From an uncultured Planococcus sp. (GTDB lineage Bacteria > Bacillota > Bacilli > Bacillales_A > Planococcaceae): a stretch of DNA of 64,000 nt. Under the pieces are notes generated by a model, which saw only the letters and a list, made by a program, of their open reading frames with translations, had not been told where the DNA came from and made no database searches. How positions within the stretch are numbered: the first letter of the stretch is position 1; every line of letters begins with the position of its first letter. Location of the stretch: NCBI GenBank assembly GCA_947502505.1, contig CANNAE010000009.1:1-64000 (forward strand). Direction: 5' to 3'. A program made the position numbers and the translations under genes. Of this stretch, positions 1 to 7,594 are shown piece by piece.

Positions 1-87
1 CGCCAAGCGTAAAGGGGTGAGCCGACGCAATAAGACAGGCGTTCTTCCTGGCTTATTGCCAAAGGCCAACCCAAAGCCGGGCGGCGA
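1..87. repeat. Structured repeat module S, copy 1 (cut by window edge)
   Basis: This shares the core of two copies at 20494-20580 and 20708-20793: the GGGTGAGCC / GGCCAACCC stem and an inner hairpin whose loop side reads ACAGGCGTTCTTCCTGG. The inner stem here is GCAATAAG (27-34) paired with CTTATTGC (52-59), whereas the other copies have GCATCAAG paired with CTTGATGC, so two base pairs have changed on both sides. The left outer strand lies at or beyond the window edge. Seen directly; function unknown. Confidence 0.8.
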
Positions 88-153
88 CTACCAAGATGAA
101 GGCCAATGCGAACTCAGCAACATTTCCACAAACAAACTCTCACTATAAGAACG

Positions 154-185
154 AAAAAAAGAAACCAATGCTGAGCATTGATTCC
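154..185 (-). terminator. Intrinsic terminator after the methyltransferase/membrane gene pair
   Basis: On the minus strand a stem built around CAATGC-TCA-GCATTG, extended outward with two wobble pairs to about 11 bp, is followed by a run of seven T. It lies just past the stop of the gene at 204-458. Confidence 0.7.
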
Positions 186-203
186 TTCCACAAATTCCTG
201 AAG

Positions 204-458
204 TTAAAGCCCCAGCACGAAGAATGCTAGGAAAATGGTGACAATCACCAAAGTATTCGTAATCAATGAAGTCCGTTTGCTGACTGGTTCATCAAGTGCA
301 GGGAAGCGCTCGACCAGGCGGATGCCTCCATAAATCAGCGCCATCAACAAGGCCAAAGTCAACAGGAGCGGCATATCGTAAACACGTACATCGATAAAGC
401 GGATGAAGATGACCGAGAAAGCAAGGATCATGCCGTTGACTAAATTTTTTCGTTTCAT
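204..458 (-). CDS. Small two- to three-helix membrane protein, unknown function
   Basis: An 84-residue protein with hydrophobic stretches at about residues 8-22, 28-44 and 66-84, so it is probably an integral membrane protein. No family motif is recognised. Its ATG overlaps the stop codon of the upstream methyltransferase gene by four bases (ATGA), with AAGGAG just before it, so the two are translationally coupled and form one operon that ends at the hairpin at 154-185. Coupling suggests co-expression but does not reveal a shared role. The reading frame is convincing because of the overlap and the ribosome binding site. Confidence 0.7.
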   Translation of the reverse strand: MKRKNLVNGMILAFSVIFIRFIDVRVYDMPLLLTLALLMALIYGGIRLVERFPALDEPVSKRTSLITNTLVIVTIFLAFFVLGL

Positions 459-1612
459 AGGAGCTCCTTCAATTCGTTTTCAAGAAACGGCTTGGCGTTC
501 AACAGTTTAGTGAACTCCCGGTAGCGTTCCAATTGCCCCGCTGCCGGCTTTTTGTTTGTGCGGTAAGCGCGGATCAAGATGTTTTTCGGCGTATGCTCCA
601 TGTCGATGAACTCCATCAATTGGGTTTCATAGCCGACCAAAGAAAGCAATTCCGCACGAATCGAATCGGTCGCGAGTGCGCTGAAGCGTTCTTTGATCAA
701 TCCGTGCTGGAGCATGACATCGAGCGGCGATGCTTGAATCTGGCTATTGAGCTCATGCTGGCAGCACGGCACGCTCAAGATGACGCCGGCGTTCCATTTA
801 ACGGCGCGGGCAAGTGCCATATCAGTCGCAACATCGCATGCGTGCAGTGTCACGACCATATCGACTGCGGTATCTTGGTCATAATCGTTGATATCGCCAA
901 CCAGGAATTCCAGCTGCTGATAGTCGAGGTCGCGGGCAATGTTCTGGCAGTCCTCGATAACGCTTTTTTTCAAGTCCAAACCGGTGACACGCAGGTCCAA
1001 GCCTTTTTCAATGCGCAAATAATGATACAGCGCGAAGGTCAAATAGGATTTTCCGGAACCGAAATCGAGTATGCGGATTGGGCGGTCTTTCGGCAAATGC
1101 TCGAGGGCGTCGTCGATGAATTCGATAAAGCGGTTGATCTGGCGGAATTTATCGTATTTTTGTTTTTTGACTTTGCCATCGGGCGACTGGACGCCGAGAC
1201 GCACAAGAAATGGGTAGGGAACGCCGTCCTCTAGCAGATAGGCCTTTTTGCGGTTATGGGACAAATCGGCGGCAGCACGGGCATCGGCTTCAGATTTATA
1301 GCTCACTTTGAACTTCTTAGTCAACTGGACTTGGACTTTCTCGTCAGTGAATTGGAACAAGCCTTGGCGAAATTCGGTGAACAATTGCTCAAGCGCTGCG
1401 GCTGCCTGTTCGATTGTCAGGTTTTGGTGTTTCAAGATCTGTTCATATTGGTATTCGAACTGGATGCGGTAGCCTTCTTTCAGTTCGACAGGTTTCAGTT
1501 TGATGCGCTTCAATTCATTCGATTTCTGGCGCGGCTGGCTGATGGTCGCATTAACAAGTGCGTGGTTTTGCAGTTTTTCGGCAAGCTGTGCGTGCAAAGT
1601 TTGGAGTTCCAT
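455..1612 (-). CDS. Class I SAM-dependent methyltransferase (Methyltransf_32-like)
   Basis: A 385-residue protein. A Rossmann-type SAM-binding motif, ILDFGSGKSYLTF, lies at about residues 181-193, followed by a second-strand acidic region and a later SVPCCQHEL segment, typical of the Methyltransf_32 group of RNA or small-molecule methyltransferases. The N-terminal 150 residues are charged and probably recognise the substrate. The start is supported by GAAGGGA seven bases before the ATG. It is the first gene of a two-gene minus-strand operon with the small membrane protein. The substrate cannot be read from sequence; a nucleic acid is plausible for the family but is an inference. Confidence 0.85.
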   Translation of the reverse strand: MELQTLHAQLAEKLQNHALVNATISQPRQKSNELKRIKLKPVELKEGYRIQFEYQYEQILKHQNLTIEQAAAALEQLFTEFRQGLFQFTDEKVQVQLTKKFKVSYKSEADARAAADLSHNRKKAYLLEDGVPYPFLVRLGVQSPDGKVKKQKYDKFRQINRFIEFIDDALEHLPKDRPIRILDFGSGKSYLTFALYHYLRIEKGLDLRVTGLDLKKSVIEDCQNIARDLDYQQLEFLVGDINDYDQDTAVDMVVTLHACDVATDMALARAVKWNAGVILSVPCCQHELNSQIQASPLDVMLQHGLIKERFSALATDSIRAELLSLVGYETQLMEFIDMEHTPKNILIRAYRTNKKPAAGQLERYREFTKLLNAKPFLENELKELL

Positions 1613-1734
1613 GGAAAATCCCTTCCGTCTTTATGATAGCCCCATTTTAGCACGGCTGGCAGTCCGCTGCGACTTCATAGGCTGGAAAAGGCGCTTTCCT
1701 TTTATTTGGAATTTTGCGATAATAAAAAATGGGA

Positions 1735-1748
1735 TGAAAACGTTTTCA
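1735..1748. promoter_or_regulatory. cre site (CcpA operator) before acyl-CoA ligase
   Basis: TGAAAACGTTTTCA is a perfect palindrome and an exact match to the consensus TGWAANCGNTNWCA. It lies 17 bases before the ATG at 1766, where bound CcpA would block transcription. Catabolite repression of fatty-acid activation fits, because a second exact cre lies before the beta-oxidation operon at 33988. Confidence 0.85.
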
Positions 1749-1765
1749 ACTAGGGGGCAGGAAAA

Positions 1766-3403
1766 ATGATCATCGATCAAACAGTAGGGGAAATTGTAAG
1801 GGAACAGGCGAAAAAATTTCCGGAAACGGAAGCATATGTCTATCCGGAAAGCGGCATTCGTAAAACCTATGCCGAATTTGATCAAGAGACGGATCGATTG
1901 GCCAAAGCGTTCATGGGTCTCGGGATTGAAAAAGGCGAGCACATCGCCATTTGGTCTGACAATAAACGCGAATGGCTGCTTAGCCAGTATGCGACCGGCA
2001 AGATGGGCGGAGTGCTCGTCACCGTCAATACGAGCTATCAGGCGAATGAGCTGGAGTATTTGCTGAAGCAATCAGATTCCACGACCTTGATTTTAGGGGA
2101 AGAATTTAAAGGCACTCAGTATATCGAAGTATTGAATCAAGTATGCCCAGAATTGGCCAACTCAGAAAAAGGGCAGCTCGATTCGCCAAAACTGCCGCAT
2201 CTGAAGCGTGTCATCGTCATGAGCGAAAACAGCTACCCGGGCATCTACACATGGAGTGAGTTTGAAGAGTTTGCAAAACAAGTCGCAGATGAACAATTAG
2301 AACAGCGCTTCAATTCCATGGATCCGGATGAAGTCATCAATATCCAGTATACATCCGGGACGACCGGATTCCCGAAAGGGGTCATGCTGACGCACCGCAA
2401 CGTCGTTAACAACGGGCGTCTTGTCGGCGATATGATGAATTTGGATGAAACTGACCGCTTGTGCATCCCGGTGCCGTTTTTCCATTGCTTTGGCTGCGTA
2501 CTCGGGACGCTTGCAGCGGTGACGCACGGTACGACGATGGTGATCGCCGAACAATTCGAGCCGAAGCGTATCTTGCAAATGGTGCAGGACGAGAAATGCA
2601 CCGCGCTTCACGGCGTGCCGACCATGTTCATCGCAGAGCTCAACCATCCGGAATTCGAATCGTTCGATACATCGACCTTGCGTACGGGCATCATGGCGGG
2701 TTCGACTTGCCCAATCGAAGTGATGAAGAAAGTCATCAGCGATATGGGGGCGAGTGAAATCACCATCGCTTACGGCCAAACGGAATCATCGCCGGTCATC
2801 ACGCAAACCGGCAAAGACGATGCCATCGAAAAGCGCGTGGCGACAGTCGGCAAGCCGCATGACGATGTGGAAGTGAAGATCATCGATCCGGTGACGGGAG
2901 AACAAGTCGTCAAAGGCATGCCGGGCGAATTGTGCACGCGGGGTTATTTGATCATGAAAGGCTATTACAAAAACGAAGACGCAACGAAAGAGGCAATCGA
3001 CCCTGAAGGCTGGCTCCATACAGGGGATATCGCAGTAGAAGACGAAGATGGCTATATCTCGATTACCGGGCGCATCAAGGACATGGTCATTCGCGGAGGG
3101 GAGAATATCTACCCGCGCGAGATCGAGGAGTTTCTCTATCAGCATCCGTCAGTCCAAGACGTCCAAGTCGTCGGCGTGCCGGATCCAAAGTATGGGGAAG
3201 AGCTGATGGCTTGGGTCATCTTGAAAGAAGGGGAAGAACTCAAGCCGGATGAGCTGCGTGCATATTGCATAGGCAAGATCGCGCATCATAAAATTCCGCG
3301 TTATATTGAATTCATCGAAGAATACCCCATGACCGCCTCGGGGAAAATCCAGAAGTTCAAGCTTCGGGAGATGTCGGAAGAAATCGCGGAAAAAATCCAA
3401 TAA
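1766..3403 (+). CDS. AMP-binding acyl-CoA synthetase (fatty-acid CoA ligase)
   Basis: A 545-residue member of the ANL adenylating superfamily, which activates a carboxylic acid with ATP and joins it to CoA. The P-loop-like motif YTSGTTGFPKG is at 195-205. The motifs YGQTE, GELCTRGY and HTGDI (about residues 335-420) follow, then the hinge GRIKDMVIRGGENIYP and the C-terminal catalytic lysine region GKIQKFKL. Length and motif order match medium/long-chain ligases such as YngI/AcsF. The start has GGGGCAGGAA upstream. A cre palindrome overlaps the leader, and the gene is monocistronic, closing with a terminator at 3409. Chain-length preference is unknown. Confidence 0.92.
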   Translation: MIIDQTVGEIVREQAKKFPETEAYVYPESGIRKTYAEFDQETDRLAKAFMGLGIEKGEHIAIWSDNKREWLLSQYATGKMGGVLVTVNTSYQANELEYLLKQSDSTTLILGEEFKGTQYIEVLNQVCPELANSEKGQLDSPKLPHLKRVIVMSENSYPGIYTWSEFEEFAKQVADEQLEQRFNSMDPDEVINIQYTSGTTGFPKGVMLTHRNVVNNGRLVGDMMNLDETDRLCIPVPFFHCFGCVLGTLAAVTHGTTMVIAEQFEPKRILQMVQDEKCTALHGVPTMFIAELNHPEFESFDTSTLRTGIMAGSTCPIEVMKKVISDMGASEITIAYGQTESSPVITQTGKDDAIEKRVATVGKPHDDVEVKIIDPVTGEQVVKGMPGELCTRGYLIMKGYYKNEDATKEAIDPEGWLHTGDIAVEDEDGYISITGRIKDMVIRGGENIYPREIEEFLYQHPSVQDVQVVGVPDPKYGEELMAWVILKEGEELKPDELRAYCIGKIAHHKIPRYIEFIEEYPMTASGKIQKFKLREMSEEIAEKIQ

Positions 3404-3408
3404 ACCCC

Positions 3409-3444
3409 AAAAACCAGCTGACTAAACTTGTCATCTGGTTTTTT
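3409..3444 (+). terminator. Terminator of acyl-CoA ligase gene
   Basis: AAAACCAG pairs with CTGGTTTT, extended by TGAC/GTCA across a 1x1 mismatch, and six T follow. It lies directly after the stop at 3403. Confidence 0.85.
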
Positions 3445-3508
3445 CTTGAGTGAAACAGTACAGGTGGCGTTTTACAGTTCATGCAGAGATATTCAGAAAA
3501 GAAAGTTT

Positions 3509-3889
3509 CAGAGTGTTGAAAAAGTCTATAATCTTCTATAAATAAAAAGAATGTGACACTATTCCACGATTAAAAATCAAAGCATTATCTAAGTATTTGG
3601 AGAAGCGTTTGCTCGTAACCCCTTCTGCTCAATAATGCTGCGCATTACTTCGCAAAGATAAGGTCTCCCATAGGTCGCCCTTATCTTTCCTGTGGGATTA
3701 GCGGGTTTGAGAGACCCCGCAGACAATAAATGGGCTAAGCGCAGCTTAGCCCATTTATTTGCGACGCATCTGCTGGCAGATGTGGAAGCACAAGGGTTTC
3801 GATAGCGGGTGAGGAGGCTCGATACCCGCCCCACGGAGTCGTGCGATAAGCTTCGGAAAATACAACTTCTTACCTTTCTCGACAGCCTG
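3509..3889 (+). repeat. Dispersed MITE-like repeat R, copy C (381 bp, with two insertions)
   Basis: This aligns with copy B (50788-51027) and the reverse complement of copy A (48569-48806). All begin CA(G/A)AGTGTTGA, share CTAAGTATTTGGAGAAGCG and GATAAGCTTCGGAAAATAC, and end TCTCGACAxCxTG. The ends are imperfect inverted repeats. This copy is about 140 bp longer because of two inserted segments. The first is about 73 bp near 3606-3690. The second, near 3722-3800, carries a perfect hairpin (AAATGGGCTAAGC paired with GCTTAGCCCATTT). The rest of 3445-3996 holds no gene that I can support. Confidence 0.85.
3722..3800. repeat. Inserted module in copy C, shared with 48980-49045
   Basis: The reverse complement contains CCACATCTGCCAGCAGATGC followed by GTCGCAAATAAAT, nearly the same as a segment at about 48981-49017. 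Inside repeat copy C it interrupts sequence that is continuous in copies A and B, so it behaves as a separately moving sub-element. Confidence 0.7.
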
Positions 3890-3996
3890 AAAGTTTAGTT
3901 TCTTTTCAAATCGGGCACACAAGGAAAAGAAGTTATCTTGAAAGTAGGATATTTTGTCCAAGCCACGGAGCAAATTGATAAAGGAGAGATTATGAC

Positions 3997-4611
3997 ATGA
4001 GCAATGTAAAGTTAGCAATCATCTATTATAGCTCGACCGGAACCAATTACCAGATGGCACAATGGGCAGAAGCGTCTGCCAAAGAAGCGGGCGCAGAAGT
4101 CAAAGTGGCGAAAGTGAAGGAAAATGCGCCGATGGGAGCGATTGAATCGAATCCGGCCTGGAAAGCGCATTATGAGGCGACGCAGGACGTGCCGGAAGCA
4201 GATACTGATTTGCTTGAATGGGCAGATGCCATTATCTTCAGTGTGCCAACCCGCTTTGGCCACGTCTCTTCCCAAGTGCAGCAATTCCTGGATACAACAG
4301 GCGGCTTATGGGCACAAGGGAAGCTTGCGAACAAAGTGGTGAGCGCGATGTCTTCTGCGCAAAATCCTCATGGCGGCCAGGAATCGACCGTGCTCGCCGT
4401 TTATACGACGATGCATCACTGGGGAGCGATCATCGCGGCTCCGGGTTATACGGACGAATCGCTATTTAAAGCGGGAGGAAACCCTTACGGCACAAGCGTC
4501 AGCGTCGACCAGGACGGCAATATGGTCGAAGATGTGGAAGACGCCGTCGCCTACCAGGCGAAACGGACGGTTCAAGTTGCTGGATGGGTTAAAGATGGCT
4601 TGAACGGGTAA
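3997..4611 (+). CDS. wrbA: WrbA-type NAD(P)H:quinone oxidoreductase (flavodoxin-like)
   Basis: A 204-residue flavodoxin-fold protein. The FMN phosphate loop YYSSTGTNYQMAQ is at residues 10-22, and the central FSVPTRFGHVSSQVQQF and SSAQNPHGGQESTV segments match WrbA. The family carries out two-electron reduction of quinones with NAD(P)H and FMN, avoiding semiquinone radicals in the cytoplasm. A ribosome binding site, AAAGGAGAG, precedes the ATG. It is a single gene with its own terminator at 4640. Residues 58-74 resemble the WrbA-specific insertion after beta-strand 2. Confidence 0.92.
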   Translation: MSNVKLAIIYYSSTGTNYQMAQWAEASAKEAGAEVKVAKVKENAPMGAIESNPAWKAHYEATQDVPEADTDLLEWADAIIFSVPTRFGHVSSQVQQFLDTTGGLWAQGKLANKVVSAMSSAQNPHGGQESTVLAVYTTMHHWGAIIAAPGYTDESLFKAGGNPYGTSVSVDQDGNMVEDVEDAVAYQAKRTVQVAGWVKDGLNG

Positions 4612-4639
4612 TTGACAACTACACGCCAAAAGAAAGCTG

Positions 4640-4671
4640 GCAGATGGGCGAATGTGCCCGTCTGCTTTTTT
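4640..4671 (+). terminator. Terminator of wrbA
   Basis: GCAGATGGGC pairs with GCCCGTCTGC (one wobble) around GAATGT, followed by six T. Confidence 0.85.
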
Positions 4672-4688
4672 AGTCGAGGAGGGATATC

Positions 4689-5411
4689 TTGGAGTGGCTT
4701 AGCTTCTTGTTTGTAATCGGGTTTATCCTGATCCATCTATTTTCAAAAAACATGAATTTCTTGAGAGCTGTGCCGCGCAGCCGCTTCCTGTCCATCGCAG
4801 GCGGCATTTCCGTTGCCTATGTATTTTTGCACTTACTGCCTGAGCTGGGCGAATTCCAGGAAGCGGTCCATGAAGAATTTGGCGCGCCGGGAGAAGGTTT
4901 CTTGAGCAATCATATTTACCTTGCTGCCATGGCTGGGCTTGTGATGTTTTACGGGTTGGAACAAATGGTGAAAAATTCGAAACGCAAGACAGCAGAAGGC
5001 AAATCCACAGCAGGCGTTTTCTGGATCCACATCGCTTCTTTCGCCGTTTACAACGGGATCATCGGCTATTTGATGATCCGTGAGGAGTTCGAAGGGGTTG
5101 TCGGCATGTCGCTGTTTTTCATTGCGCTCGGCGTTCATTTCATCACGAATGATAAAGGCCTCCGGGAAGCGCATAAAGGCGAGTATGACCGCTACGGCAG
5201 ATGGCTTCTCGCGGCAGCGATCGCTGCAGGGTGGGCAATCGGCTGGTTGACCGAAGTCCATGAATTGATCATTGCCTTTCTCATGGCCTTGATTGCCGGC
5301 GGGGTCATCTTGAACGTATTAAAAGAAGAACTGCCGGAAGAGCGGGAAAGCAGTTTGGGTGCTTTTGTCATCGGCCTGTCCATCTATTCGGTCTTATTAT
5401 TATTTGTTTGA
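4689..5411 (+). CDS. Polytopic membrane protein, ZIP-transporter-like
   Basis: A 240-residue protein with about seven hydrophobic segments. It has the short motif LHLLPE (residues 47-52) and a late helix containing TEVHELIIAF (about 188-197), which recall metal-binding helices of ZIP-family zinc/iron transporters. The canonical HNxPEG signatures of the ZupT protein elsewhere in this window are absent. It starts with TTG, and the strong GAGGAGGGA upstream decides the start. The spacing after wrbA is 77 bases with a terminator between, so it is probably its own unit. Metal transport is a weak inference; it may be an unrelated membrane protein. Confidence 0.7.
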   Translation: MEWLSFLFVIGFILIHLFSKNMNFLRAVPRSRFLSIAGGISVAYVFLHLLPELGEFQEAVHEEFGAPGEGFLSNHIYLAAMAGLVMFYGLEQMVKNSKRKTAEGKSTAGVFWIHIASFAVYNGIIGYLMIREEFEGVVGMSLFFIALGVHFITNDKGLREAHKGEYDRYGRWLLAAAIAAGWAIGWLTEVHELIIAFLMALIAGGVILNVLKEELPEERESSLGAFVIGLSIYSVLLLFV

Positions 5412-5528
5412 ATAAAAATGAAGCGATTTATCAAAAAGAAGCATAAGCTGTTAGAAATCGGGTAAAGTGTTAGATAATGAGTCACGTGCGCAATCCTCGC
5501 GTTAGTGTCGAAAGGTGATGTATATGCC

Positions 5529-5687
5529 ATGATCACGAAAGAGGAAGAGGCAGTCTTTGAATATGAACTGCAGAAATTGACGATAGAGTGCCGGGAATGC
5601 GTGGATATTTCCTTGAAGAGGAAGATTGAAGACGATGCCTTGTGGTTGCAGGCCATCATTTTCCCGAAGCCCAGAAGAAAACCGTAA
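5529..5687 (+). CDS. Small acidic protein of unknown function (52 aa)
   Basis: The ATG at 5529 follows AAAGGTGATG with suitable spacing; a longer GTG start at 5505 has a poorer site. The protein is highly charged, has two cysteines in an ECREC arrangement (about residues 19-23), and ends in a basic tail. A strong terminator follows within 30 bases, which supports a real transcription unit. No family is recognised with confidence. Small Bacillus regulatory proteins of similar size exist, but the resemblance is too weak to name one. Confidence 0.5.
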   Translation: MITKEEEAVFEYELQKLTIECRECVDISLKRKIEDDALWLQAIIFPKPRRKP

Positions 5688-5710
5688 AAAAGAGCGAATA
5701 AACGATATTC

Positions 5711-5742
5711 AAGCCGCACAGCTTTGCTGTGCGGCTTTTCTT
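5711..5742 (+). terminator. Terminator after the 52-aa gene
   Basis: AAGCCGCACAGC pairs perfectly with GCTGTGCGGCTT around TTT, followed by TTTTCTTT. Confidence 0.9.
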
Positions 5743-5863
5743 TGTGAAATGTGAACCGTTTTGTAACAATTTCCCGGGAAATGGCGCTCTCGCCGTGCGT
5801 CCCCAAAGGAATCTGCCAGAGGCTCCTTTATAATGGAGATAAGTGAAAGAAAGGGCGATGGGA

Positions 5864-7594
5864 ATGGGAAGTTTGAAGCAAATGGCTTATAGCCAGAACA
5901 ATCGCATACGGTTGTTGTTTCTAGCCTCATTAGCAAAAGGGCTCGCAATGATCGGGCAGGCTTTGTTTTTTGTGTGGGTGGCAGATGAAGTGTTCTTGAA
6001 AGATGCCGCTTTTGGAGAAGTGATGCCGCTATTGGCCGCTTTGTTGGGGGTCATTCTATTGCGGGCTGGCGCGAGTTATGCAATCGGCAGGCTGGGCGTG
6101 ACGCTTTCTGTGGAAGCAAGGCGCCGGTTAAGACGGGAATTGATCGCTGCGTATAAGGACAATCCTTTGCAAGGGTCGATTGCCGGGCAGTCCGGGCGCA
6201 AAGTCGGCCTGCTGCTTGAAGCAGTGGATGGCACAGATGGCTATTTCAGCAAATACATTCCGCAAATGATCCAAAGCTATACAATTCCGTTGATGCTGCT
6301 TGGCGTAATTTTTTACCTGAACTGGACGACGGGGCTGATCATCTTGATCACTGCCCCGTTCATTCCACTGTTTATGGCGATTGTCGGCAAACGGACGAAG
6401 CAGAAGGCGGATGAAAAAGTCGAGCAATTGGCCGGCTTTTCAGGCGCATTCCTCGATGTGCTGCAAGGATTGACGACTTTGCGGTTATTCGGACAGGCGA
6501 AGCGCCAAAGCGATACCATCCGCGACAATAGTTTGAAATTCCGAGATTCGACGATGGAAGTCTTGAAGTCGGCATTCCTGTCTTCATTGACGCTCGAATA
6601 CATCTCCATGCTGAGCATCGGGATCATTGCGCTTGAAATCGGATTGCGCCTTGTTGTATTCGACAGCATCACGTTTTTCCCGGCATTTCTTGTGATGTTG
6701 CTCGTTCCTGATTTTTTTAACCTGTTAAAAGAATTCGGCAGCGCTTTTCATACGGCGAGAGGAAGTGCAGCCTCGGCCGAGTTATTGACAGAGGAATTGG
6801 CGAAAAGCCATCAGCCGGTTGTGTGGGGCGAAACGCCTGTGCATGCACCGGTTGAGTTGTCACTGGAGCAGGCGAGTTTCCAGTACGGGGAAGGATTTCA
6901 GCTTGAGCCGGCAAGTTTCAAGTTGGAAGCTGGAACTTCCACTGCGCTTGTCGGAGTGAGCGGCTCCGGAAAAAGCACTTTGTTGAATGTCATGGCTGGC
7001 TTATTGCCCGCAACGAGCGGCCGCCTGCTGATCAATGGCATCCCGCAGGAACAGGTGAGCGAGGATGAATGGTTTGGGCAATTAAGTTATATTACGCAAG
7101 ACCCGTATTTATTTGCAGGAACTATCAAGGAAAACATCATCCTTGGCACAGGCCGGGTCGTCGCGCTGCAAGAACTGATGGCGGCAGCACAGAAGGCAGG
7201 CATCCTGGAATTGGTCGAATCGCTCCCTGGAGGATTCGACACGATGATTGGGGAAGCGGGACGCGGGCTCTCCGGCGGTGAAAAGCAGCGGCTTGTATTA
7301 GCGCGGGCGTTTATCAAAAAGCCGGCACTGCTGTTTTTCGATGAACCGACAGCCGGGCTCGATCTTCATACGGAGCAAGTATTGCAACAGGCTATCGAAG
7401 AGCTGTCAAAAGAAGCGACGGTCGTCACGATTGCACATCGCTTGCACACGATCCGCAACGCATCGCGCATTATCGTCTTGGACGGCGGAAGGGTGGAAGC
7501 CATCGGCACGCATGAAGAGCTGATGGGCAGCTTTAGCCCTTACCGGTCCATGATTGAGGCGCAGCAAGGAGGCACACAGGCATGGGTGAATTAA
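5864..7594 (+). CDS. cydD: Thiol reductant ABC exporter subunit CydD
   Basis: This is one half of the CydDC heterodimeric ABC exporter, which moves cysteine/glutathione-type thiols or haem-related reductant across the membrane and is needed for cytochrome bd assembly. About six membrane helices occupy residues 1-310. The nucleotide-binding domain has Walker A GVSGSGKST (about 364-372), signature LSGGEKQR (about 468-475) and Walker B LLFFDEPTAGLD. The start is uncertain: ATG 5864 has AAAGGG eight bases upstream, and GTG 5843 and ATG 5858 are alternatives. It overlaps cydC by 13 bases. The cydAB oxidase genes are not in the window. Confidence 0.9.
   Translation: MGSLKQMAYSQNNRIRLLFLASLAKGLAMIGQALFFVWVADEVFLKDAAFGEVMPLLAALLGVILLRAGASYAIGRLGVTLSVEARRRLRRELIAAYKDNPLQGSIAGQSGRKVGLLLEAVDGTDGYFSKYIPQMIQSYTIPLMLLGVIFYLNWTTGLIILITAPFIPLFMAIVGKRTKQKADEKVEQLAGFSGAFLDVLQGLTTLRLFGQAKRQSDTIRDNSLKFRDSTMEVLKSAFLSSLTLEYISMLSIGIIALEIGLRLVVFDSITFFPAFLVMLLVPDFFNLLKEFGSAFHTARGSAASAELLTEELAKSHQPVVWGETPVHAPVELSLEQASFQYGEGFQLEPASFKLEAGTSTALVGVSGSGKSTLLNVMAGLLPATSGRLLINGIPQEQVSEDEWFGQLSYITQDPYLFAGTIKENIILGTGRVVALQELMAAAQKAGILELVESLPGGFDTMIGEAGRGLSGGEKQRLVLARAFIKKPALLFFDEPTAGLDLHTEQVLQQAIEELSKEATVVTIAHRLHTIRNASRIIVLDGGRVEAIGTHEELMGSFSPYRSMIEAQQGGTQAWVN

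Noticed and set aside
1..87. Module S as a known riboswitch (SAM, TPP, c-di-GMP, c-di-AMP)
   Set aside because: None of the conserved core sequences of these classes could be found, and the module is repeated and not consistently placed upstream of a gene.
533..1234. 233-codon plus-strand frame opposite the methyltransferase
   Set aside because: The minus-strand frame has the SAM-binding motif and a good start; this is its mirror.
3755..4018. 87-codon minus-strand frame in front of wrbA
   Set aside because: It lies within repeat copy C and its flank; no conserved features.
5505..5528. GTG 5505 as the start of the small acidic protein
   Set aside because: The ribosome binding site AAAGGTG lies downstream of it and fits ATG 5529.
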